A stretch of 64,000 bases of DNA from Collimonas rhizosphaerae (lineage in GTDB: Bacteria > Pseudomonadota > Gammaproteobacteria > Burkholderiales > Burkholderiaceae_D), in NCBI RefSeq assembly GCF_038896935.1, contig NZ_JBANDC010000019.1, positions 54,530 to 118,529 of the forward strand. The letters run 5' to 3'. The notes under the pieces were generated by a model. It saw only the letters and a program-made list of their open reading frames with translations. It searched no databases and was not told the origin of the DNA. Of this stretch, positions 25,675 to 34,148 are shown one piece after another. Every line of letters starts with the position of its first letter. The stretch's first letter is position 1. The position numbers and the translations under genes are program-made.

Positions 25675-28092
25675 GTGAGCGCAAGAAACCTGCAGTATTT
25701 TTTCGAGCCGCAGTCGATTGCCGTTATCGGCGCTTCTGAAAAGCCGAAGAGCATAGGGACATGCGTGTTGCGGCATATAGTGCGGGGAGGTTTCAAGGGG
25801 CAAATCTTTCCGGTCAATCCCAAGTATGACCTGCTGGACGGCATCAAGACCTTTCGCAAACTGGATCAATTGCCGGCAGCGCCTGAGCTGGCCGTCATCT
25901 GTACTCCGGCGGCCACGGTGCCCAGGATCATCGGCCAGCTGGGCACCCTGGGCAGCAAGGCGGTTATCGTGATGGGCGAGGCGGCCGTCAGCGACGGCGG
26001 CTTGCTGCAAGCCGCCTTGCAGGCGGCGCGTCCGTATTTGCTGCGCATGATCGGCCCAGGTTCAGCCGGCATCATGGCGCCGGCAGTCGCGCTTAACGCC
26101 AGCCTGGTTGCCGGCGGAGCGCTGCCAGGACGGATAGCATTGCTGGCAGAATCCGGCGCGCTGGCTTGCGGCATGGCCGACTGGGCAAGTTCGCAGGGTA
26201 TTGGCTTCTCCAAGGTGGTTGCGCTGGGCGGCAGCGCCGATGTCGACGTCGGCGACATGCTCGATTTCCTGGCCGGCGATGCCGGCACGCAGGCGATATT
26301 GCTGTGCGTCGAGCATATCCCGCATGCACGCAAGTTCATGTCGGCCGCCCGCGCCGCCGCCCGCAACAGGCCGGTCTTGGTGCTCAGGAGCGGCCTGTAC
26401 GGCGCCGTCCCGGATGCGATCTTCGACGCCGCGGTGCGCCGGGCTGGCATGCTGCGCGTCTTTTCTACCGAAGACCTGTTCAGCGCGGTCGAAACCCTGT
26501 CGCGGATCCGTCCGCTCGACGGCCGCCGGCTGCTGGTGATTGGCAATGGTCGAGGACCGGGTTTGATGGCTTGCGACGCCCTGGTGCGCAGCGGCGGCAA
26601 GCCAGCGATGTTATCGGGCGAGACGGTGGGGAAACTTAAGCTGCTCCTGCCGGCAGCGGGAAGCAACGCTGTTCCTGTCGCGCTGCCGGCCAATGCGTCT
26701 GCGCTGCTGTACGGACAGGTGATGGAAGCCGTATCGGCCGAGCGCGGCGCGGACGCCTTGCTTGTCATCCATGCGCCGAGCGCACTGGAGTCCTGCACGG
26801 AGATCGCCAATGCCATCGCTTCCGTACGAACGAAAAGTGAACGCAACATTCTTTCTTGCTGGCTGGGCGGCGCTTCGCTGGATCCGGCCCGGCAGATTTG
26901 CGCGGCGGCCGGCATTCCCGCCTATGCGACGCCGGATTCAGCGGTATGCGGCTTCATGCAAATGGTGGATTTCCGGCGCAACCAGAATCTGCTGATGCAG
27001 GTGCCGCCGTCGGCATCGGCCGGTTTCATCGTGGACCGGGTGGCCGCGAACGGGATTGTCGAGGTTGCCTTGCGTGACAGCCGGCAGCATTTGTCGGCGG
27101 CCGACACCGGCACGCTGCTAGCCGCTTACGGCATCGCGGTAAAGGAGGCGCCTCAGGCGAGCGACGCTCTGCCTGAGGCCACCGCACTGACAATCGGCCT
27201 TGCCATCGATCCTGTATTCGGCCCGGCTGTCGTCCTCAGGCAGAGCGGGAAAGATGGCCGGACGGAGACAAGCGCAGGCTTGCCGCCCCTGAACCTGGTG
27301 CTGGCGCGTGACATGGCCGCGCATGGCGGCGTGGCGGGATTGGCTGACGACGGGCTGCAACAATCCGCCCCCGGTGCGGACCAGATTTGCCAGGTCCTGC
27401 TCAAGGTCTCGCGCTTGCTGACCGATATTCCCGAACTGGCCGAGCTTGAAATCGGCTTTCCGTCGCCAGGCGGCCAAGAAATGGCCGGCATGTACGCGCA
27501 TGCCAGGGTGCAGCCGAGCGAGGCCGGCAGCGGCCTGCAGCGGCTGGCGATCTGCCCCTATCCGGATGACCTGGAAGAAATCGTTTGCTGGCAGGGCGCG
27601 CCGCTGCTGCTGCGGCCGATCCGGCCGGAAGACGGCGAGGCGCATGTGGCGTTCTTCAACGCCCTTGATCCGGAGGATGTGCGTTACCGCATGTTCGTCG
27701 GCATGCGCGCCTTGCAGCCGTCGCAGCTGGCGCGTTTCACGCAGATCGACTACGACCGTGAAATGGCGTTCATTGCGACCAGGCCAAGCGGCGACGGTAG
27801 CGCCGAGACGCTCGGCGTAGCCAGGGTGGTGGCGGATCCGGACAATATCCAGGCGGAGTTTTCAGTGATCGTGCGTTCTGACCTGAAAGCACTGGGGCTT
27901 GGCCAGGTGCTGATGACAAAATTGATTGCGTATTGCCGCAGCCATGGCACCCGCGAGATGATCGGCGAAGCGCTGCCGCACAATGTCCGCATCCTGCATC
28001 TGGTAAAGAAGCTTGGCTTCGAGGTGAAACCGCTGGAGCGCAGCAACACCATGTGGCTGCGCCTGGATCTTCGGCCCGGGTTGCAGCGCTGA
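25675..28092 (+). CDS. Pat-like acyl-CoA synthetase (NDP-forming)/GNAT fusion with shortened ATP-grasp part
   Basis: 805 aa. Residues about 1-130 form a CoA-binding Rossmann domain (FEPQSIAVIGASEKPKSIG), about 145-450 succinyl-CoA-ligase-like domains, and about 640-790 a GNAT acetyltransferase (LLLRPIRPEDGEAH ... GLGQVLMTKLIAYC). Protein lysine acetyltransferases of this type (Pat) are near 890 aa with a full ATP-grasp domain between. Here the ATP-grasp starts normally (TLLAAYGIAV) but the lysine-containing nucleotide-binding strands are missing, so ADP-forming ligase activity is doubtful while the GNAT domain looks intact. GTG start with GGAGG 6 bp upstream. Confidence 0.82.
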   Translation: MSARNLQYFFEPQSIAVIGASEKPKSIGTCVLRHIVRGGFKGQIFPVNPKYDLLDGIKTFRKLDQLPAAPELAVICTPAATVPRIIGQLGTLGSKAVIVMGEAAVSDGGLLQAALQAARPYLLRMIGPGSAGIMAPAVALNASLVAGGALPGRIALLAESGALACGMADWASSQGIGFSKVVALGGSADVDVGDMLDFLAGDAGTQAILLCVEHIPHARKFMSAARAAARNRPVLVLRSGLYGAVPDAIFDAAVRRAGMLRVFSTEDLFSAVETLSRIRPLDGRRLLVIGNGRGPGLMACDALVRSGGKPAMLSGETVGKLKLLLPAAGSNAVPVALPANASALLYGQVMEAVSAERGADALLVIHAPSALESCTEIANAIASVRTKSERNILSCWLGGASLDPARQICAAAGIPAYATPDSAVCGFMQMVDFRRNQNLLMQVPPSASAGFIVDRVAANGIVEVALRDSRQHLSAADTGTLLAAYGIAVKEAPQASDALPEATALTIGLAIDPVFGPAVVLRQSGKDGRTETSAGLPPLNLVLARDMAAHGGVAGLADDGLQQSAPGADQICQVLLKVSRLLTDIPELAELEIGFPSPGGQEMAGMYAHARVQPSEAGSGLQRLAICPYPDDLEEIVCWQGAPLLLRPIRPEDGEAHVAFFNALDPEDVRYRMFVGMRALQPSQLARFTQIDYDREMAFIATRPSGDGSAETLGVARVVADPDNIQAEFSVIVRSDLKALGLGQVLMTKLIAYCRSHGTREMIGEALPHNVRILHLVKKLGFEVKPLERSNTMWLRLDLRPGLQR

Positions 28093-28102
28093 TAGCGCGA
28101 GC

Positions 28103-28909
28103 TCAGGTTTTAGCGGTCGCCGGGCCGGCCGGCTTGCCGGTTTTTTTTGCCATCAGCGCCGCTTCGCCGCCAAGCGCGATCTCTTTTAATTTCGTGAGGT
28201 CCAGGATCTGGATTTCCCGTTTGTCGACGGCGATCCAGCCTTTAACCCTGAAACTGGAAAGGAGCCGGCTGATGCTTTCGATAGTCAGGCCAAGGTAATT
28301 GCCGATGTCCTCCCGCGACATGCGGAACTGGAAATTGGTGGAGGAGTAGCCGCGCGCCAGGTAGCGTGAGGACAGGTTGACCAGGAAAGCGGCAAAGCGC
28401 TGTTCGGCGCGCATGTTGCCAAGCAGGAGCATGACATTCTGGTCGCGCGTGATTTCCTGGCTCATGATGCGGTGGAAATGATGCAGTAGGGTCGGGATAT
28501 GGCTGAACAGTTCTTCCAGCCGCGTAAATGGAATCTCGCAGACCTCGCTGTCTTCCAGCGCGACGGCGTCGCAGTGGTGATGGTCGGAGCTGATGGCATC
28601 CATGCCGAGCAATTCGCCGGCCATCTGGAAGCCGGTAATCTGTTCTTCGCCATTATTGCTTATGTGGCAAGTCTTGAAGTGGCCGAAACGGATGGCGTAA
28701 AGGTTCTTGAACGGGTCCCCCATCCGGTACAAATGCTGGTCGCGCTGGATCCGCTGTCCGCGTCCGATGATCTGGTCGAGGCGATCCATGTCGGCATTGC
28801 CCAGCCCCATCGGCAGGCACAGCTGGTGCAGGCTGCAGCCCGCGCAGCTTGCCTTCAGCACGGGGATATTGAGGAGCGGCGAGGCCACTCTGGAAAACGG
28901 CGTATTCAT
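28103..28909 (-). CDS. fnr: FNR/Anr-type oxygen-sensing CRP-family regulator
   Basis: 268-aa transcription regulator that binds a [4Fe-4S] cluster and activates promoters when oxygen is low. Cluster cysteines are visible: C22, C25 and C31 (CAGCSLHQLC) and C113 (HHHCDAVAL), matching C20/C23/C29/C122 of E. coli FNR. The cNMP-like beta-roll follows, then a winged helix with recognition helix LTIESISRLLSSF, close to E. coli ETISRLLGRF, so the DNA target TTGAT-N4-ATCAA is expected; that sequence occurs repeatedly in this window. It has a C-terminal basic/Pro-Ala tail beyond the usual end. Confidence 0.95.
   Translation of the reverse strand: MNTPFSRVASPLLNIPVLKASCAGCSLHQLCLPMGLGNADMDRLDQIIGRGQRIQRDQHLYRMGDPFKNLYAIRFGHFKTCHISNNGEEQITGFQMAGELLGMDAISSDHHHCDAVALEDSEVCEIPFTRLEELFSHIPTLLHHFHRIMSQEITRDQNVMLLLGNMRAEQRFAAFLVNLSSRYLARGYSSTNFQFRMSREDIGNYLGLTIESISRLLSSFRVKGWIAVDKREIQILDLTKLKEIALGGEAALMAKKTGKPAGPATAKT
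28129..28148 (+). terminator. Rho-independent terminator for the Pat-like gene
   Basis: Stem CCGGC-TT-GCCGG followed by eight T residues, 37 bp after the Pat-like stop codon. It lies inside the 3' coding end of the convergent fnr gene, where it is read as the Lys/Pro/Ala-rich C-terminal tail. The stem is only 5 bp but very GC-rich. Confidence 0.45.
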
Positions 28910-29145
28910 GGTTGGTGGGGATATTCCGCATTCATCATTGATTGGCTATCGGTTTCGCACATACATATCTGCCGCTGCGGCGTTCGCAAAGCCATGGAGC
29001 GCATTGTATCGAAATCTTGCTGATGAATGTACACCGTATGTGAAGGATATACAAATCAGCGCCAGCCGCAATGGAATGAATTAATTGCCGCTTTCCTGAT
29101 TTTTCCGTGGCTGGACCTGTCAATAGTGACAGCTGTCCATTTTTT

Positions 29146-29159
29146 TTGATGTGCATCAA
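29146..29159. promoter_or_regulatory. FNR box between fnr and the BON gene
   Basis: Perfect TTGAT-GTGC-ATCAA preceded by a T-run. Centre is 164 bp before the BON ATG (29317) and 243 bp before the fnr ATG, so a long BON leader or a more distal role is implied. The rest of the 407-bp gap shows no gene. Confidence 0.7.
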
Positions 29160-29316
29160 ATCCCTGCTTCCTGCCGCATCTATGATGGTTTCAGGACGCG
29201 CAATCAAGCGCCGCGCGCGGGTTCCGCATCGATAGTCGGTGGAGACTACCTTGGACCGGCGCGGTCCTGAGCGTGGGTTACGGAACATCATGTCAAACCG
29301 ATAATGGAGGAACGAG

Positions 29317-29988
29317 ATGAAAAGCGATCGACAGTTAAGGCAGGACGTCATGGATGAGCTGGAATGGGACCCGTCTATCAATGACACGGAGATTGGCGTC
29401 GAAGTCAAGGATGGCGTGGTGACTTTGGGCGGGCATCTGGGCAGCTATGCCGAGAAATATGCCGCCGAACACGCGGCGCTGCGGGTTGCGGGCGTCAAGG
29501 GCGTCGCCGTTGAACTTGATGTCCGGCTGTCCGGGACAAGCGAGCGGACAGATGCTGAAATCGTGTGCGCCTCCGAGTTTGCATTGGAATGGAACGTCCT
29601 GGTGCCGCCGGGCAGGGTGCATGTCATGGTGGAAGACGGATGGGTGACGCTGAGCGGCGAACTGGAGCGGGATTACCAGCGCGTGGCTGCAGGAAAGGCG
29701 ATCCGCAACCTGATGGGAGTGACTGGCGTCAGCAATCAGATCACGGTCAAACCTGCCGTACTGCCGAGCGACGTCAAGGTCAAGATCGAAGCCGCTTTGC
29801 AACGGCGCGCTCACATAGAAACGCAACGCCTTACCGTCGTCGTCAACGGCGACCAGGTGACGCTTGCCGGGCCGGTACGTTCATGGTCGGAGCGTTACGC
29901 TGCATTACAGGCAGCCGCGGCGGCGTCGGGCGTGACGCGGGTAATCGATAAGATGGTGATTGCCGAGGTTGGCGCGTGGGGCGGATGA
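29317..29988 (+). CDS. Triple BON-domain protein
   Basis: 223 aa with three BON repeats: about residues 3-70 (VMDELEWDPSIN ... VTLGGHLGSY), 75-145 (FALEWNVLVPPGRVHVMVEDGWVTLSGEL) and 150-220 (KIEAALQRRAHIETQRLTVVVNGDQVTLAGPV). No signal peptide is visible, so it is probably cytosolic, unlike OsmY. BON domains bind phospholipid or other macromolecules and are associated with stress tolerance. ATG has a GGAGG about 9 bp upstream. Neighbourhood suggests an FNR-regulated stress protein. Confidence 0.88.
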   Translation: MKSDRQLRQDVMDELEWDPSINDTEIGVEVKDGVVTLGGHLGSYAEKYAAEHAALRVAGVKGVAVELDVRLSGTSERTDAEIVCASEFALEWNVLVPPGRVHVMVEDGWVTLSGELERDYQRVAAGKAIRNLMGVTGVSNQITVKPAVLPSDVKVKIEAALQRRAHIETQRLTVVVNGDQVTLAGPVRSWSERYAALQAAAAASGVTRVIDKMVIAEVGAWGG

Positions 29989-30046
29989 CGGCATCCGACT
30001 CCTGAAGCAAAGCGCTCTGCCATACCGGTGGCAGAGCGCATATCCC

Positions 30047-30895
30047 CTAATGCACCATCATAACCGGGACCGTCATCGACTCCAGAACCGTCTGGGTCAC
30101 GCCTCCTAGCATGATTTCGCGGAAGCGCTTATGGCCGTATCCGCCCATCACGATCAGGTCGGCGCCGAAATCCGCAGCATGTGACAGCAATGCATTGCCG
30201 GTATCGATATCTTTCGGCATGGCCTGTTCCGAGACCTCGACCTTGATGCCGTGGCGCGCCAGGTAAAGGGCGATGTCGGCCCCCGGCTGCTCGCCATGGG
30301 CGCCGGATGGATTGCCCCTGCCAAGCACCACAACCTGCACCAGATCGGCCTGCTGCAGCAGCGGGATCGATGCGCTGACGGCGCGCGTCGCTTCCACGCT
30401 CGCATCCCACGCCACCAGCACCCTTTTCCCGCATGCAGGAAAGTGGCCGGCATAGGGCACGATCAGCACTGGCCGGCCGCAATTCAACAGCACATATTCG
30501 GGGAAATCGGCGCGCAGCACAGCGGAATAGTCGGCGGGGTTGACCTGGCCGATCACCACCAGGTCGCTGTAGCGTGCCTGCAGGCACAGGCCGGCGCCTG
30601 CATCGTCTTCGACCAGGCGTTTTTCGAATGATTTGACGTCCATCTTCCAGGCTGCGGATTCAAATTCCGCCAGCCGGCTTGCCGCTTGTTCGCGCAATTC
30701 GCTCATTGCCGGCTCGAGCAGCGCCAGGTTGCTTTCGCCGATGACTCCAGGCATGAGAAACTGCGGCGCAACGCCGGTCGCCGCGGCGCCGATCAGATGC
30801 GCGCCGTGTTTTTGGGCAAGCAATGCGGCAATCCTGATCTGCTCCTGGCCGCGCCGCGATTCGTCCACGTGCACGAGAATAGTCTTGTAGTCCAT
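30047..30895 (-). CDS. Universal stress protein, tandem UspA type
   Basis: 282 aa with two Usp folds. The first (MDYKTILVHVDESRRG) has a weakened nucleotide loop; the second, starting KRVLVAWDASVEATRAV, ends with GGYGHKRFREIMLGGVTQTVLES, matching the G-2x-G-9x-G ATP motif. The start at MDYKTI is preferred over the frame's earlier Met since beta 1 begins there. It lies downstream of the eRF1-like and DksA-like genes on the same strand with short gaps, so the three probably form one operon from the FNR box at 31760. Confidence 0.88.
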   Translation of the reverse strand: MDYKTILVHVDESRRGQEQIRIAALLAQKHGAHLIGAAATGVAPQFLMPGVIGESNLALLEPAMSELREQAASRLAEFESAAWKMDVKSFEKRLVEDDAGAGLCLQARYSDLVVIGQVNPADYSAVLRADFPEYVLLNCGRPVLIVPYAGHFPACGKRVLVAWDASVEATRAVSASIPLLQQADLVQVVVLGRGNPSGAHGEQPGADIALYLARHGIKVEVSEQAMPKDIDTGNALLSHAADFGADLIVMGGYGHKRFREIMLGGVTQTVLESMTVPVMMVH

Positions 30896-30914
30896 GTGAG
30901 GCCTCTCTGGTCGA

Positions 30915-31298
30915 TCAAAGCAGGAAATCCGCCTTGAGAAAATATTGACGCGCAAACGCCAGCAATTGCGGGTCGCCGGGATGGTCCACGGTTTCCACGC
31001 CAACGATTTTTTCCGCCAGTTGGTGCTTGTGCCTTAGCAAATGCTTGATAAAGGCCATCTTTTCCAGGCCGGGTCCTACGATCAGGATCTGAAGGGCTTG
31101 CGGCAGTGCATTGGCAATGGCGTCAAAGTAGGGCGCCTGTTTTACCGCATCCGGTATCCTGGAATGCATTTCGGAGGCGTATGGATTCGCATGCCTGGAA
31201 TGCATCCTGATGGTTTCGTGCGCGGCCGCACCCGGGCTGAACGCGATGATATGGGCTTCTGCATGGTCGAGCCATACGACGATGTGATTGAATGACAT
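30915..31298 (-). CDS. Small eRF1-domain-like protein (translational machinery family)
   Basis: 127 aa, start MSFNHIVVWLDHAEAHIIAF. The pattern of a short N-terminal strand with D-H-x-E-A, a histidine-rich middle (MHSRHANPYAS), then ILIVGPGLEKMAFIKHLLRH and IVGVETVDHPGDPQLLAFARQYF is that of a small family resembling domain 3 of eukaryotic/archaeal release factor eRF1, often annotated as translational machinery proteins and found with Usp and BON genes. A role in ribosome rescue or hibernation under low oxygen is inference. Confidence 0.65.
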   Translation of the reverse strand: MSFNHIVVWLDHAEAHIIAFSPGAAAHETIRMHSRHANPYASEMHSRIPDAVKQAPYFDAIANALPQALQILIVGPGLEKMAFIKHLLRHKHQLAEKIVGVETVDHPGDPQLLAFARQYFLKADFLL

Positions 31299-31322
31299 GG
31301 GGCGTCCTTGCAAAAAAATGCA

Positions 31323-31697
31323 TCAGGCGCCAGGCTCGGGACCTTGGCGCTGGCTGTTTTCCATCTCGGCCTGGCAGTGCCGGCAACGCTCTGCCGTGGG
31401 ATGTATTTGCAGCCGTTGTGGCGCAATCGTTGCGCCGCACGCGGTGCAGACACCGTAGGTATGCGACTTGATGCGCCGTAGCGCGGCCTGTATCTTTTCC
31501 GCTTCCGCGGGCTTGTGCAGCAACAAGGCGATTTCGGCATCGGTCAGCAATTCTGCGGCAATGGCATCGTCCTTGCCGCTGTGCTTGAAATGCGCCTGGT
31601 CGGCCGAATGCTGATGCAAACGGATGGCATCCAGTATGTATTTCCGGCGCCGTTGCAGCTGGCTTTCGACTTGCCCTGTCAGACGAGAAGAGATCAT
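31323..31697 (-). CDS. DksA/TraR C4-type zinc-finger protein
   Basis: 124 aa. The C-terminal zinc finger has cysteines C84, C87, C105 and C108 (YGVCTACGATI ... RCRHCQAEME) after a helical hairpin (about residues 5-75). DksA-like proteins bind RNA polymerase through the secondary channel and change transcription with ppGpp. The coiled-coil tip has DDAIAAEL rather than the DxxDxA of true DksA, so it is more likely an accessory paralogue. First gene of a three-gene minus-strand unit with an FNR box 63 bp upstream. Confidence 0.85.
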   Translation of the reverse strand: MISSRLTGQVESQLQRRRKYILDAIRLHQHSADQAHFKHSGKDDAIAAELLTDAEIALLLHKPAEAEKIQAALRRIKSHTYGVCTACGATIAPQRLQIHPTAERCRHCQAEMENSQRQGPEPGA

Positions 31698-31759
31698 TTC
31701 TGCCTCAGCGGAAAAATGAAGAATCGGTTACGAGCTTAATTCGGTGAGAGAAGGAGATA

Positions 31760-31773
31760 TTGATGTAAATCAA
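31760..31773. promoter_or_regulatory. FNR box of the DksA-like/eRF1-like/Usp unit
   Basis: Perfect TTGAT-GTAA-ATCAA, centre 70 bp before the DksA-like ATG on the minus strand, so a class II start at about 31725 leaves a 28-nt leader. Good fit to activation. Confidence 0.8.
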
Positions 31774-31789
31774 AATCCGCATCGTTTCC

Positions 31790-32125
31790 TGGTTCAGGGC
31801 TGCAATACATGCATGCGGATGGCCGGGCGGCGAAACCACGCCGGCGTTATGGCCGCCTGAGGTCAGCAAAAATGTCACTTCGGCATCGGTCAGCCGGTGT
31901 ATCTTGAATACCGATCGCCATGCTCGCCGCGGCAATCGCCAGCAAGGTGCCGCCCAGGCAATGGCCGACGCCATTGACTTGCGCCGAGCCGGTGATGCCT
32001 GTAACCGCATCGACCGCTGCCATCACTCCCAGCTTGCGGCATTCCTCCATCATCGGATTGCCTGGACGCTGCGCCTGACCATGCGCTTGCCAGGTGTTCT
32101 GTTCCGGCGGACTGTTTTTTTCGAT
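31790..32125 (-). pseudogene. Remnant of a PHA synthase (PhaC-like) gene
   Basis: Pieces of a polyhydroxyalkanoate synthase in different frames. Read on the minus strand: an upstream piece NTWQAHGQAQRPGNP, then LGVMAAVDAVTGITGSAQVNGVGHCLGGTLLAIAA with the lipase-like nucleophile box G-H-C-L-G-G (split here for length), and, after a frame change near 31915, SVFKIHRLTDAEVTF and LLTSGGHNAGVVSPPGHP, the conserved C-terminal region carrying the catalytic His. Roughly 150-200 residues between nucleophile box and C-terminal block are gone, and the N-terminal half is absent. Clearly non-functional as a synthase. Confidence 0.75.
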
Positions 32126-32184
32126 TCATGGTGCGTTTCCTGATACGGATGATACCCAGCATAACCACGGCCAGGCGGAAGAAT

Positions 32185-32198
32185 TTGATCCAGATCAA
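32185..32198. promoter_or_regulatory. FNR box of the acyl-CoA ligase gene
   Basis: Perfect TTGAT-CCAG-ATCAA. Centre is 73 bp before the ligase ATG; a -41.5 position gives transcription start near 32233 and a 32-nt leader. Classic class II geometry. Confidence 0.82.
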
Positions 32199-32264
32199 TT
32201 CAGGCGGAACGGGTTGCTACTAGAGTGGCTTACATAGGTCGGGAAAAACGGATCGGGGAATAAA

Positions 32265-34148
32265 ATGAAGAGCGCCGAGGGCACATATTTGGAGAACATT
32301 GCAACGCTGGCGGATCTGTTTGACTGGCGGGTCAGGCAGACGCCCGAAAACGAAGCATATCGTCACTTCAATCCCGAGACGGGACATTGGCGCTCCCATA
32401 GCTGGGGGCAGATCGGCGAACGCGTCAGGACTTGGCGCAGCGCGCTGGCCGCCTTGTGTTTCCCGGTTGGCGCACGGATTGCGGTATTGCTTCCCAACGG
32501 CATCGACGCGGTCTGCATCGACCAGGCCAGCCTGGCGCTGGGACTGGTTCCCGTGCCTATGCATGCGCTCGACAATCCGGCCAGCATCGCGTACATCGTC
32601 AAGGATTGCGACGCCGCCATGCTGGTGGTGTCCACCCGTGCGCAATGGGAAGCTATCGCCGCGGTCGGCGAAACAATGCCGCTATTAAAGCTGGTGCTGG
32701 TGACGGAAGACGGCAATTTCGCCGGCCATCACTCGCCGCTGCATTCCCAGGGACTGGTGATCGCCTTGCCGGCCTGGCTGGCAGGCGGCAGCTTGCCCAG
32801 CAATGCAAGCCGACCGGCGGTGACGGGCGAAGCGCTGGCGGCGATCGTCTATACCTCGGGAACCACGGGCAGGCCAAAGGGAGTCATGTTGACGCACGAT
32901 AATGTCCTGTCGAATATCCGGGCGATGATGGCCAGGGTAACGGTGAGCGCATCGGATGTGTTCCTGTCGTTCTTGCCGCTGTCGCATACCTTTGAACGTA
33001 CTGTCGGTTACTACCTGCCGGTTGCCGCCGGCAGCTGTGTCGCTTACGTCAGGTCCATTGCCCAGATTCCGCAAGACCTGAAAATCGTCCGGCCGACGGT
33101 ACTGGTCTCGGTGCCGCGCATCTACGAACGGTCACACGTCAAATTGCTGGAGACGCTGGCCGGTTCCAGCCGCATGGCGCAAGGATTGTTCGCATTGGCG
33201 CAAACAGTCGGCTGGCGGCGGTTTTGCCGCAGCCAGCACCTGCCGAGCGCCGGCGGGTCGCCGCGCTGGCTGGATGCGCTGTTGTTTCCAGTCTTGCGGC
33301 GGCTGGTGGCGCGCAAGGTGTTGGCCCAGTTCGGCGGCCGCCTGCGTATCGCCGTGTGCGGCGGCGCGCCCTTGCCGCAAGCGGTGGCGGAATGTTTTCT
33401 TGGACTGGGCTTGCCCTTGGTGCAGGGTTACGGCATGACCGAGACCTCGCCGGTGGTTGCCTGCAATACGCCAACCGACAACTGGCCTGCCACTGTCGGC
33501 AGGCCGCTGGCAGGCGTCGCGGTGCGTATCGGCGATAACCAGGAGTTGCAGGTGCGCGGCGGCAGCGTCATGGCCGGTTACTGGAAACGCCCCGAAGAAA
33601 GCGCAAAGGCAATGACTGCGGATGGCTGGCTGCGTACCGGAGACCAGGCGGCGATGGAGGGCGGGCGCATCCGCATCATCGGCAGGATCAAGGAGATCAT
33701 CGTTACCTCCACCGGCGAGAAAGTTTCACCGGCAGACCTGGAGCTGGCGATCACGGCTGACCCATTGTTTGAACAGGCTTTCGTGCTGGGCGACAACCGG
33801 CCGTTCATCGCGGCTTTTGTTGTCCTGAACCAGGCCGGATTGGCAGCGCTGTCGCACCAGCTGCAGCTGGATGCAAGCGCAAGCGCTACCGTCGACTCGC
33901 CGCTGCTGCGGGATGCCGTCCTGCGTAGAGTGCAGCAGGTCAGCATGCGGTTTCCAGCCTACGCGGTGCCGCGCGTGGTTCGCATTGCGGCGCAGCCATG
34001 GTCGCTGCAAAACGGCTTGATGACGCCGACATTGAAACTCAAGCGCAATGCATTGCTGGCGCATTTTCATGCCGACATCGATAATATCTACGCGCCGCGC
34101 ACGCCGATCCAGGCATTGGACGATGTGGTGGACACCATCGTCAGCTAG
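32265..34148 (+). CDS. AMP-forming long-chain acyl-CoA synthetase family protein
   Basis: 627-aa ANL-superfamily ligase that adenylates a fatty acid and transfers it to CoA. Motifs: P-loop YTSGTTGRPKG, VQGYGMTETSPVV (A5), TGDQAAMEGGRIRIIGRIKEII (A7-A8) and a C-terminal lysine region TPTLKLKRN (A10). It resembles the FadD15/bacterial long-chain class. An ATG with AUG-proximal purines is preceded by an FNR box, so expression under low oxygen is likely. Its stop codon TAG overlaps the convergent ackA stop in the shared palindrome CTAG. Confidence 0.9.
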   Translation: MKSAEGTYLENIATLADLFDWRVRQTPENEAYRHFNPETGHWRSHSWGQIGERVRTWRSALAALCFPVGARIAVLLPNGIDAVCIDQASLALGLVPVPMHALDNPASIAYIVKDCDAAMLVVSTRAQWEAIAAVGETMPLLKLVLVTEDGNFAGHHSPLHSQGLVIALPAWLAGGSLPSNASRPAVTGEALAAIVYTSGTTGRPKGVMLTHDNVLSNIRAMMARVTVSASDVFLSFLPLSHTFERTVGYYLPVAAGSCVAYVRSIAQIPQDLKIVRPTVLVSVPRIYERSHVKLLETLAGSSRMAQGLFALAQTVGWRRFCRSQHLPSAGGSPRWLDALLFPVLRRLVARKVLAQFGGRLRIAVCGGAPLPQAVAECFLGLGLPLVQGYGMTETSPVVACNTPTDNWPATVGRPLAGVAVRIGDNQELQVRGGSVMAGYWKRPEESAKAMTADGWLRTGDQAAMEGGRIRIIGRIKEIIVTSTGEKVSPADLELAITADPLFEQAFVLGDNRPFIAAFVVLNQAGLAALSHQLQLDASASATVDSPLLRDAVLRRVQQVSMRFPAYAVPRVVRIAAQPWSLQNGLMTPTLKLKRNALLAHFHADIDNIYAPRTPIQALDDVVDTIVS

